From Acinetobacter dispersus (GTDB lineage: Bacteria > Pseudomonadota > Gammaproteobacteria > Pseudomonadales > Moraxellaceae): a stretch of DNA of 64,000 nucleotides. Positions 18,499 through 26,561 of this stretch are shown piece after piece. The notes under the pieces are model-generated. The model did no database searches, was not told the origin of the DNA, and was given only the letters and a program-made list of their open reading frames with translations. The position numbers and the translations under genes were made by a program. The stretch covers positions 1,922,001 to 1,986,000 of the forward strand of contig NZ_CP041970.1 in assembly GCF_009884975.1 (NCBI RefSeq), read 5' to 3'. Each line of letters starts with the position of its first letter. Position 1 is the stretch's first letter.

Positions 18499-19710
18499 TT
18501 ATCCAGCGACTGTTTTTGCTGGGATCGGCTTAGAAACATCATCTTGAATGACTTGTACTTCTTGTCCTTCGGAAAGTCGATCAATGCCCTCTAGAACAAC
18601 GCGTTCATTGCCTTGTAAGCCTTCAATGATCTCGGTCTGTCCTTGTGAAACCGCACCCAGCTTTAACATACGAACTTCGGCTTTATCTTCTTTATTCACA
18701 ATATAAACATAAGTGCCTTTTGCCCCATGTTGAATGGCGTCACTCGGCAGATGCACCGCATTTTGCAAGGTCTTGGCATTTAAACGAACATTGACAAATT
18801 GATTGGGAAATAAAGCATCATCGAGATTGGCAAAAACGGCTTTTACTTTGAGTGTGCCAGTATTCAGATCAATCTGATTATCCAGTGCCTGAACTGAACC
18901 TGTGGCCAATTGCTTTTGCTCTGCACGATCCCAAGCACTGACTTGAATGCTTTGCTTATTTTTTGTGGCTTGGCGGATCGTGTCTAAATAATTTTCCGCA
19001 ATCGCAAACTGAATATACACAGGATGGATTTGAGTAATACTCAATAAACCTGTTGCTTCATTGGCTTGGATTAAATTACCCGCATCTTTTAAGCGAAAGC
19101 CAACACGACCATCTATCGGCGCATATATTTTGGTATAAGACAGTTGCAACTTTGCCGCATCCACTTGGGCTTGATTGGCTTGCATCTGTCCCTTGAGCTG
19201 ATTGACTAGGGCTTGTTGTTGGTCGACCTGTTGCTTAGCAATCGAATCTTGCTTAAATAGCAACTGGTAGCGATTCAATTCCGTTTGTGCATTTTGCAAC
19301 TGCGCTAAATTTTGTTGCTGTGTCCCCTGTGCTTGTGCCAATGCGACCTGAAATGGTGTCGGGTCAATTTGTGCCAGCAATTGCCCTTTCTGAATGTATT
19401 GCCCTTCTTGGAAATACAGTTTTTGCAACACACCTGACACCTGACTCTGCACATTCACGGTATTGGCTGGTACGACCGTACCAATCGCCTTAATTTGTAA
19501 TTGCAAATCACCACGTTGTACCCCGACCACGCGAACAGGCACAGGTTTACTCCATTGGCTAAACGACTCCTGTTTATCAGCTTGGGATTTTTTCCAATAA
19601 TTCCAACCCCATACCATCAGCAATAAAAGCACTGTCAATGCAATCAACCATTTGATTTTATTTGATCGAGAATGCTGTTGTGGTTTTAAATCAATCTGTT
19701 GTTCACTCAT
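18499..19710 (-). CDS. mdtA: RND efflux periplasmic adaptor, MdtA-like
   Basis: A 403-residue HlyD/AcrA-type membrane-fusion protein. It has one N-terminal membrane anchor (KWLIALTVLLLLMVWGW, residues ~19-36), then the biotinyl-lipoyl half motif VNVQSQVSGVLQKLYFQEGQ. A glutamine-rich alpha-hairpin follows (~residues 120-185), then YAPIDGRVGFR and beta-barrel domains. It is first gene of the four-gene efflux operon and links the permeases to the outer-membrane lipoprotein. No baeSR-like two-component genes accompany the operon. Its promoter shares the 234-bp gap with the divergent sigma-factor gene. Confidence 0.9.
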   Translation of the reverse strand: MSEQQIDLKPQQHSRSNKIKWLIALTVLLLLMVWGWNYWKKSQADKQESFSQWSKPVPVRVVGVQRGDLQLQIKAIGTVVPANTVNVQSQVSGVLQKLYFQEGQYIQKGQLLAQIDPTPFQVALAQAQGTQQQNLAQLQNAQTELNRYQLLFKQDSIAKQQVDQQQALVNQLKGQMQANQAQVDAAKLQLSYTKIYAPIDGRVGFRLKDAGNLIQANEATGLLSITQIHPVYIQFAIAENYLDTIRQATKNKQSIQVSAWDRAEQKQLATGSVQALDNQIDLNTGTLKVKAVFANLDDALFPNQFVNVRLNAKTLQNAVHLPSDAIQHGAKGTYVYIVNKEDKAEVRMLKLGAVSQGQTEIIEGLQGNERVVLEGIDRLSEGQEVQVIQDDVSKPIPAKTVAG

Positions 19711-19857
19711 GGCATGCTCTACTTAATCAAACAAAATTCATTAGAAATATGGGAGACGAAGAAAACAAAAAATGTTCCCCTACATTGGTTTAGTCGAACG
19801 AAAATCAAAATCAGCTCAATTTTTTCTGTAAAAGTATGTATACAATTTTATTGATAT

Positions 19858-19872
19858 TAATAACAATTATCA
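19858..19872. promoter_or_regulatory. Fur box before fecI-type sigma gene
   Basis: TAATAACAATTATCA matches the 7-1-7 Fur consensus at 12 of 14 positions, with a perfect right half. It lies about 75 bp before the sigma-factor ATG, as in classical fecI control. The efflux operon starts on the other side, 150 bp away. Confidence 0.7.
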
Positions 19873-19944
19873 TTACTATTTGAAAATATTTTTTCCATCC
19901 GCCTTTAATTGTGCATCTCCCTGCTCATTTGTGGACTCCTTGCT

Positions 19945-20460
19945 ATGAACCTGAATGTAGAAAAACAGTTATGGTTTAGCCACGTTTATCAATCGCAACA
20001 AAGCTCGCTGTTGTCTTGGTTTAAGCACAAACTACAACACCACCATCAATCGGAAGACTTGAGTCAGGAAGTGTTCTATCGTGCCTTAAAAAGCGACTAT
20101 TGCTTTGAAAAGATTAAAGAACCTCAGGCATGGTTAATGGGCATCGCCAAGCATGTGATTATTGATTATTGGCGGCATCAGCATGTAGAACATTTATACT
20201 TAGATGCGCTTGCACAGCTGCCAGAAGAATATTACCCCTCTGCTGAATACGAAGTCTGTATTCGTGAAACGCTTTATCAAGTGCATTTGATGCTGGAAAA
20301 GCTACCTGAACGCACTGCACAGGTGTTTTTATTATCGCAATTGGATGGGCTGACCTATCGTGCGATTAGTGAAAAACTGGATATTTCAGAGGCAACAGTC
20401 AAAAGAGATATGAAACAGGCTTTCTTGGCCTGCATAAGTCTTTATAATCAGACCGATTAA
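19945..20460 (+). CDS. fecI: ECF sigma factor, FecI type
   Basis: 171 residues from the ATG at 19945; the frame opens at a TTG 36 bases earlier without better support. The protein has sigma-70 region 2 (HHQSEDLSQEVFYRALKS, AWLMGIAKHVIIDYWR) and region 4 (LPERTAQVFLLSQLDGLTYRAISEKLDISEATVKRDM). Together with the FecR-type gene 22 bp downstream and a receptor with a signalling domain, this is an iron-starvation cell-surface signalling system. The sigma factor should direct RNA polymerase to the receptor promoter when the cognate ferric siderophore is bound. The Fur box predicts iron repression. Confidence 0.9.
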   Translation: MNLNVEKQLWFSHVYQSQQSSLLSWFKHKLQHHHQSEDLSQEVFYRALKSDYCFEKIKEPQAWLMGIAKHVIIDYWRHQHVEHLYLDALAQLPEEYYPSAEYEVCIRETLYQVHLMLEKLPERTAQVFLLSQLDGLTYRAISEKLDISEATVKRDMKQAFLACISLYNQTD

Positions 20461-20482
20461 TTGCTGAATTTGCTTTGCTGCT

Positions 20483-21439
20483 ATGTCTCAAGCCCCTAAA
20501 ATCCCTGATCATGTATTGGACCAAGCCGCAGATTGGCTAGTGCTATTACATTCAGGTGAAATGACTAAGTTACAGCAGCAACAATTTGAACATTGGCAAG
20601 CAGAGAAACAAGAGCATGGCCTCGCCATTCAGCAAATCAATAAATTCACCCATGGCTTAACAAGTTTATCCAACCACTTTCCCTCAGATTCTTTAGTCCA
20701 GTCCAAGCAAAAATTTAATCTGACTGCAAAACGAAATATGCTGTTGAGCCTTTCAGGATTGTTGGTTATCGGCTACGGAATGTATTTGTTGCCTTGGGCA
20801 AAATGGCAATCTGATGATCATACCGAGGTCGGTGAAATTAAAACTATTGCACTGCAAGATGGTTCAACCTTGATCTTGGCCAGTGACAGTTATATCAACG
20901 TGAATTTCTCCGAACAGACTCGACAGATTCAACTGATCGAAGGTGAAATTTATATCCAGACCGCAAAAGATCCGCAACACCGCCCCTTTATGGTGAAGAC
21001 CAAAGATGGTGTAATTGAGGCCTTGGGTACTCAGTTTACGGTAAGACAAGAGCATCATGATCAAACTCGGGTCAAAGTGTATCAACATGCAGTCGCTTTA
21101 CAGCCGCAGGATTCTGGGCAACGGCAGATTTTACAGCAAGGTCAACGAGCCTATTTCGACAGTCAACAGATCTCTAAACCATTGCCATTGAACAATGAGC
21201 AGCCCTACTGGACTCAACAATTACTGGTGGTAGAACAATGGCCACTAGAAAAAGTCATTGGTGAACTATATCGTTATAAAAAAGGTACTTATTTCATCGA
21301 ACCAGCCTTAAAAGACCTTCACGTTTCAGGTGTGTTTTCATTAAAGAATCCTCAACAAAGCCTAGAAACACTGGCCTATACCCATCAACTTGAGTTGAGT
21401 TATTACAGTCCATATGTATTAAAAATAAAAAAAAGATAA
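20483..21439 (+). CDS. fecR: FecR-type anti-sigma / sigma regulator
   Basis: A 318-residue single-span inner-membrane protein. The cytoplasmic DUF4880-type N-terminus (DQAADWLVLLHSGEMT, with W/L pattern) covers residues ~12-60 and a membrane helix is at ~86-104 (MLLSLSGLLVIGYGMYLLP). The periplasmic FecR domain has LQDGSTLILASDSYINVNF and EALGTQFTVRQ, then a C-terminal STN/secretin-like region contacts the receptor. It lies between the sigma gene and the receptor gene in the order fecI-fecR-fecA. Expected role: hold the sigma factor inactive until the receptor signals. Confidence 0.9.
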   Translation: MSQAPKIPDHVLDQAADWLVLLHSGEMTKLQQQQFEHWQAEKQEHGLAIQQINKFTHGLTSLSNHFPSDSLVQSKQKFNLTAKRNMLLSLSGLLVIGYGMYLLPWAKWQSDDHTEVGEIKTIALQDGSTLILASDSYINVNFSEQTRQIQLIEGEIYIQTAKDPQHRPFMVKTKDGVIEALGTQFTVRQEHHDQTRVKVYQHAVALQPQDSGQRQILQQGQRAYFDSQQISKPLPLNNEQPYWTQQLLVVEQWPLEKVIGELYRYKKGTYFIEPALKDLHVSGVFSLKNPQQSLETLAYTHQLELSYYSPYVLKIKKR

Positions 21440-21505
21440 AAATTTGACCCTTTTTTTGATCTTGTTCGACTTATAGAGAAATACACTCCCAGTCGAGAAG
21501 ACCAC

Positions 21506-24031
21506 ATGAAGGATTATCAGGCGAAAACAACCTTGGCGTTGGCTGTACGCGCCATTTTATGGGGCATGCCACTCAGTATTGCCAGCATTGCAACAACCTC
21601 TGCTTATGCTGCCAATGTTTATCAGATTTCTATTAGCTCAACCACACTTGATCAGGCATTGAAGCAACTCGCCATTCAAACAGGTACCACCATCAGTTAT
21701 GACTCAACTACACTTGCAAAAGTAAAAAGCACTTCACTCAAAGGGAATTATTCAGTAGAAACTGCTTTAGAGACTTTGCTTAAACCACATGCATTTGAAG
21801 CCATTAAAGTTGCCAATGCGGGATATAGCATTCAAGCCAAAGCAACTGTAGCTACTGTTGAACCTAAAGTTGTTAAATTAGAAGCGATTCATACTAAGGC
21901 AAATGCGGCGAATATAAATCAAAGTAGCGAAACTGGCCTAGCTCAATTAGCGACGATTCACTTGAGTGCGGATAAAGGTCAAAACCTCACCACAGAAGGC
22001 TCTGGGTCATATACAGCTAAGGCAACAACAGCCTCAACGGGTTTGGCTCTGACCCTCAAAGAGACACCGCAACTGGTCAGTGTAATTACCAATCAGCAAA
22101 TGAAAGATCAAAACCTGACCCAACTGACCGATGTAGTTAGTCAGGCAGCAGGTCTTTCGATTAAACAAGGTGGTAGCATCGGTAGTGATAACTCGCCAAT
22201 TTATGCGCGCGGTCAACAAGTAGATAACTATCTTCTAGATGGCGTCAAACTCATGAGTTCCTATCAGGCTATTTTCCAGAGTCAAGATATGGCGCTCTTT
22301 GATCGTGTTGAAGTGGTTCGTGGTGCCAATGGCTTGATGACCGGCTCAGGTACAGCCAGTGCCAGTATTAACATGGTTCGTAAAAAGCCTTTACAAGATT
22401 TTAAAGCTTCTATCAGTGCAGATTTAGGTTCTTGGGATTATTACCGTACCGATATTGATGTATCCAGCCCTTTAAATGCTTCAGGCAGTGTTCGTGGTCG
22501 TACCCTATTTGCCTACCAAAATTCAGACTCTTATATTGACCGTTATAATGAAGAACGCAAAGTTGCCTATGCTGTAGTTGAAGCAGATCTCAGTGCAAAA
22601 ACCAAAGGTAGTCTCGGTGTGAGTTACCAACAAATGAATCTTTCTGGTGTGGCACGTGGTGGTTTACCAAGTTTTTATACCGATGGTTCTCTAATTGATT
22701 GGTCACGCTCGGATTCAGCGGCAGCAAGCTGGACAGGTTCTGACCGTGCCACAACTGCTTTCTTTGCAGATATTGAACATCAATTGAATGACCGTTGGAA
22801 GTTAAAAGGCGTGGTGTCACGTACCATTACCGATTCAGATGAAATTGTTGGCTACACTTTTTCAAATACAGGAATTGATAGAGCTACAGGCAGTGGTGCC
22901 ATGCTGTATGCCACTCGCTGGGATTATCGCCCGACCCAAGATTTATTTAATTTAACCTTGAATGGTTCATTTGATTTATTTAGTCAAACTCATGAAGTTG
23001 TTTTGGGAACAACCTATACACAAAGTAAAAACAAACGCCCAACCTACTCTGGATGGAACAATGGCATGTCATGGGAAGGTAAGCTCGATAATATCTTTGC
23101 ATGGGATGGTCGTACGCCAAGTCGTCCACCCACTCAAATCGATGGTTGGTACAGTGGTGATGATCGTAGCAAATCCATTTTTGGTGCAGTACGTTTAAAA
23201 GCAAGTGATGATCTGGCAGTTATTTTGGGGACACGTGTTGAAGACTGGGAACGTGTCACTGGTGAACATAACAATGAAAATAATTCTACAGAACACACCA
23301 AACAGGAAGAAAAAGGAAAGGTCATTCCTTATATCGGTCTAACCTATGATTTCACAGAACATTGGACAGGTTATGCCAGCTATACCAATATTTTCTCACC
23401 TCAAGATAAGAAAACCATAACGGGCAGCTATATCGAACCCATCATCGGTAACAGTACCGAATTGGGCATTAAAGGTGAATTCTTCGACAATCAATTAAAT
23501 ATTGGTGCAGCCATTTATCAGGTTAAGGAAGATAATAAAGCTGTCGCCATCACGGGCGCAAAAGCACCTGATGGTTCTCAAGCTTATAGAGCTGAATCGG
23601 GAACTGAAAGCCGTGGTTTTGAACTTGAAGCAACAGGCAAAATCACCGATGCCTGGCAGATTTCAACAAGTTTTACGCGTAATCTGTCTCAAGACAATAA
23701 GGGCAAAAACCTAGACACCAGTATTCCAAATAATACAGTCAAACTGTTTAGCACCTATACCCTGCCTTATCTGGATGAAGCAATTACAGTAGGTGGTGGT
23801 GTTCGTTGGCAAAGTGAAATTTATGAAAATAATTCAGTCTCTAAAACGGGGCGATTTACGCAAGACAGCTATGCTTTAATCGATTTGATGGCACGTTATA
23901 AAGTGAATGATCAACTTATGGTGAATTTCAATTTGAATAACCTTTTCAATGAGAAATATCATTTGGCGACCACCAATAGTTATTATGGTGCGCCAACCAA
24001 TTTCCGTGTGGGTTTAAAATATGACTGGTAA
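21506..24031 (+). CDS. TonB-dependent siderophore receptor with signalling (STN) domain
   Basis: An 841-residue transducer receptor. The signal peptide ends near SAYA-ANV (residue ~35) and an STN domain covers ~37-110 (ISISSTTLDQALKQLAIQTG, then the ANAGYSIQ beta strand). The plug follows (LTLKETPQLVSVITNQQM, ARGQQVDNYLLDGV, VEVVRGANGLMTGSGT), then a barrel ending FRVGLKYDW. The linker holds two similar short segments (KLEAIHTKA, QLATIHLSA), either of which could be the TonB box. It is the output gene of the fecI/fecR pair 66 bp upstream; the ligand is unknown. Confidence 0.92.
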   Translation: MKDYQAKTTLALAVRAILWGMPLSIASIATTSAYAANVYQISISSTTLDQALKQLAIQTGTTISYDSTTLAKVKSTSLKGNYSVETALETLLKPHAFEAIKVANAGYSIQAKATVATVEPKVVKLEAIHTKANAANINQSSETGLAQLATIHLSADKGQNLTTEGSGSYTAKATTASTGLALTLKETPQLVSVITNQQMKDQNLTQLTDVVSQAAGLSIKQGGSIGSDNSPIYARGQQVDNYLLDGVKLMSSYQAIFQSQDMALFDRVEVVRGANGLMTGSGTASASINMVRKKPLQDFKASISADLGSWDYYRTDIDVSSPLNASGSVRGRTLFAYQNSDSYIDRYNEERKVAYAVVEADLSAKTKGSLGVSYQQMNLSGVARGGLPSFYTDGSLIDWSRSDSAAASWTGSDRATTAFFADIEHQLNDRWKLKGVVSRTITDSDEIVGYTFSNTGIDRATGSGAMLYATRWDYRPTQDLFNLTLNGSFDLFSQTHEVVLGTTYTQSKNKRPTYSGWNNGMSWEGKLDNIFAWDGRTPSRPPTQIDGWYSGDDRSKSIFGAVRLKASDDLAVILGTRVEDWERVTGEHNNENNSTEHTKQEEKGKVIPYIGLTYDFTEHWTGYASYTNIFSPQDKKTITGSYIEPIIGNSTELGIKGEFFDNQLNIGAAIYQVKEDNKAVAITGAKAPDGSQAYRAESGTESRGFELEATGKITDAWQISTSFTRNLSQDNKGKNLDTSIPNNTVKLFSTYTLPYLDEAITVGGGVRWQSEIYENNSVSKTGRFTQDSYALIDLMARYKVNDQLMVNFNLNNLFNEKYHLATTNSYYGAPTNFRVGLKYDW

Positions 24032-24062
24032 GCTAAGCTAGTCTTATGTTTCATTCACCAAT

Positions 24063-24092
24063 AAAAAGAGGAAACTTTCGTTTCCTCTTTTT
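24063..24092. terminator. Bidirectional terminator
   Basis: AAAAAGAGGAAAC / GTTTCCTCTTTTT, a 13-bp stem with a 4-base loop, gives a T-run in both directions between the convergent receptor gene and the DUF3325 gene. Confidence 0.85.
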
Positions 24093-24116
24093 ATGTCACT
24101 TCAATACAAACAAATC

Positions 24117-24452
24117 TTAAATCAAGGCCACAATAAACAGCAGCCCAAATACAACAGTCACAATCACATTGGCTTGCAACAGTTTTTTAGGTTGATAGGT
24201 TAATAATAATCCCACTGCCAAAGCAGCAAAGGTGATACAACCCAACCATTCAGACAAACCAACTGAAGCACCTTTAAAATAAATCATGACCAATGCAGAA
24301 ATAAGTAGCATTACCCAACCTGCGATTTCAAACTGTCGACTATTTTGCGCTGAAATCTGAGCACTAAAAATATCGCGCTGATGCTTACTCATCCCACAGG
24401 CAAGTGCTGATAAAGCCACCACAGCAACACACCACAACATCAATGCTGCCAT
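24117..24452 (-). CDS. DUF3325-type membrane protein of iron-uptake operon
   Basis: A 111-residue protein, almost entirely hydrophobic with about four membrane helices (for example LMLWCVAVVALSALAC, WVMLLISALVMIYF, VIVTVVFGLLFIVALI). Size, composition and position behind a PepSY-TM gene match the DUF3325 family found in siderophore-receptor operons. Its start overlaps the PepSY gene stop by one base (TAATG), so translation is coupled. The molecular role is unknown; a part in inner-membrane handling or reduction of ferric siderophores is an inference from context. Confidence 0.75.
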   Translation of the reverse strand: MAALMLWCVAVVALSALACGMSKHQRDIFSAQISAQNSRQFEIAGWVMLLISALVMIYFKGASVGLSEWLGCITFAALAVGLLLTYQPKKLLQANVIVTVVFGLLFIVALI

Positions 24453-26149
24453 TATGCTTGCTCCTGTTCAGCTTGAACTTTAGGCTGTTTTTTCTGCTTT
24501 ACCGCTAAGCCTTGGTAACGCTTTAACTTGTAATAAGAATAAATAAAAATCAGACCTAAAATAATACATACCAGATCAAAACTGGCGATCATCCACTGCC
24601 CATGATAGATACTCATCCATAACGCCTGCCCGCCTGTTAAGAAATTTAGGATTGGCATAAACAGGAACAGTACAGCGGCTAAAGCCAACTGTTCTAACCA
24701 TGCAGGACGATGCGCCCGTATAGCCGCATGAATTAAACACACCAACCATACGATAAAGAACACATTAATCTCTAACGGAGAACGTTCTGCCAATTGAGCG
24801 GGGATAAACCGATTGGCAATGAAATAAGCTGCGCATGCAATTGGTAAACCTGTGATTGCAGTAATATTCAGTACTTCAACCAGACGATGACCAAAAGGCT
24901 TATAACCCAATTTCTGTACATCTGGAATCCGTTTCACCACCCATAAGATCAGACCAGAAGCCACCATCATGGTGCCTAATATGCCCGATAAAAATAACAA
25001 CCAACGCAACACTGAATCCACACCACGTGCCATATGCAACCATGTCACCAAGGTATAAATGGCTTTTGATGCCGAGTTAACAGGCTTGGCTTCATCAATC
25101 AGTTGTCCTGTCACCGCATTAAACTTCATTGAAGGAATGCTTTCTCGATCAAGCAATGTGGTGGTACGGCTTGCATTAAATTCAACATCAGCTTCAACAG
25201 TATTCGGTTTATTCACTCGAATTGAAGCAATCGGGTTATCTTCCCAACCTTGTTGAACGTAATGACTCAATGTGACTAAATTCACCATTGGTGCTGCTGC
25301 AAGTACAGGTGCTGCCTGTTCAGCCTCACCACGTCGGCCACCCCCTCGATTGCCACGCCCCTCCTCTGCTGCTTCTTTTTGTTTTTGCTCTGCGAGTAAA
25401 CGTGCTTGCTCAGGTGTTTTAGCAACAGGTTCATTCAACATCTGATAGAAATTTTGCCCATTTCCATAATGGCTGTTCATCGCCCAAGGCATAAACATGA
25501 ACATCAGCAACAACAAACCACTAAAGGTGATCATAATATGAAAAGGTAAAGCAAACACAGCCGTTGCATTATGCGCATCGAGCCACGAACGCTGCCCTTT
25601 GGCTGGACGGAAAGTAAAGAAATCCTTGAAAATCTTTTTATGGGTGATAATACCGCTGATAATCGCGACAAACATGAATAAGGTTGCGATACCAACAATC
25701 CAACGCCCCCAAATACGTGGCATGCCATAGAGTTCAAAATGGAAGCGATACAAGAAACCACCACCCCGAGTTTCACGCGCTTTAATCTCTTGGCCCGTTT
25801 GGGCATCTAAATAGATTTCACCCCCACGACGGCGACCTTCACCCGGCTTACGGATATTCAGCATAATGGCCGGTTGGCGTTCATTGGCAAAACGGATATT
25901 CCAACTTTCAGCAGGCTGTCCGTTTTGCTGCAAATACTGTAATGCATAACCCAATTGTTGCTGCTGTGAAGTATTATTCACAGACTGATGCAATTCAGGT
26001 TTCATCCACACCGTAATTTCATTTTGGAAAAAACTGAGCGTACCCGTAAGAAAAACTGCGTAAAGCAGCCATCCCAAGAGCAGGCTTGTCCATGTATGTA
26101 ACCATGACATCGACTGGCGAGGGCCTTCATTTTTACCATCAACACGCAT
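24452..26149 (-). CDS. PepSY-associated transmembrane protein (siderophore-iron reductase-like)
   Basis: A 565-residue inner-membrane protein. It starts with SWLHTWTSLLLGWLLYAVFLTGTLSFF, the typical PepSY_TM first helix, followed by PepSY-like periplasmic segments (YLDAQTGQEIKARET), and has further spans (RWIVGIATLFMFVAIISG, WLLFLSGILGTMMVASG). His residues near helices (HIMITFSG, WLHMARG) are compatible with heme or redox function known for related proteins. Between helices is a Gly/Arg/Glu-rich insert (EEGRGNRGGGRRGEAE), of low complexity. It is flanked by DUF3649 and DUF3325 genes behind a TonB receptor gene, the common iron-operon set. Confidence 0.85.
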   Translation of the reverse strand: MRVDGKNEGPRQSMSWLHTWTSLLLGWLLYAVFLTGTLSFFQNEITVWMKPELHQSVNNTSQQQQLGYALQYLQQNGQPAESWNIRFANERQPAIMLNIRKPGEGRRRGGEIYLDAQTGQEIKARETRGGGFLYRFHFELYGMPRIWGRWIVGIATLFMFVAIISGIITHKKIFKDFFTFRPAKGQRSWLDAHNATAVFALPFHIMITFSGLLLLMFMFMPWAMNSHYGNGQNFYQMLNEPVAKTPEQARLLAEQKQKEAAEEGRGNRGGGRRGEAEQAAPVLAAAPMVNLVTLSHYVQQGWEDNPIASIRVNKPNTVEADVEFNASRTTTLLDRESIPSMKFNAVTGQLIDEAKPVNSASKAIYTLVTWLHMARGVDSVLRWLLFLSGILGTMMVASGLILWVVKRIPDVQKLGYKPFGHRLVEVLNITAITGLPIACAAYFIANRFIPAQLAERSPLEINVFFIVWLVCLIHAAIRAHRPAWLEQLALAAVLFLFMPILNFLTGGQALWMSIYHGQWMIASFDLVCIILGLIFIYSYYKLKRYQGLAVKQKKQPKVQAEQEQA

Positions 26150-26153
26150 GACT

Positions 26154-26510
26154 TTACCCTTTTAAAAACCAATAGATCAACGTCATCAATACACTGGGAA
26201 TAATGACTCCCAACCAGACTTTCATGGTTGAGTTAACCAGAAACACCCAAATGAACACGGCACAATGGATCACAAATGCCAGCATGGTCGCCCCAAACAC
26301 GGCATTGGCTTTGGAAGGTTCAGCTGTAAACAGAGCCCCCATTAACATTGCAGCAATCGCAGCAAAGTAATAACCACCAAAAATGGCCAAGACAAAACGT
26401 GAAAAAATCATCAATCGATATTTAATCAATGATGATTGTTCAACCTTCTTTTTTGTGACCCTTTTGGCGGAGGCCAAGGGCACAGACGCTTCAATATTCA
26501 TAAAAGACAC
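26154..26510 (-). CDS. DUF3649-type membrane protein
   Basis: A 118-residue membrane protein with a basic N-terminus and three hydrophobic helices. The RFVLAIFGGYYFAAIAAML segment is typical of DUF3649 proteins that accompany siderophore receptors. It lies 51 bp behind the receptor gene and 4 bp before the PepSY gene. The function is unknown. Confidence 0.78.
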   Translation of the reverse strand: MSFMNIEASVPLASAKRVTKKKVEQSSLIKYRLMIFSRFVLAIFGGYYFAAIAAMLMGALFTAEPSKANAVFGATMLAFVIHCAVFIWVFLVNSTMKVWLGVIIPSVLMTLIYWFLKG

Positions 26511-26561
26511 CCAGTCAGGTGACGATGATGCAAAATAATCGCCACCTGCATTTCAGGAAGA

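Noticed and set aside
21440..21505. FecI-type promoter before the transducer receptor gene
   Set aside because: A sigma-FecI promoter is expected in this 66-bp gap, but I could not match a consensus with confidence.
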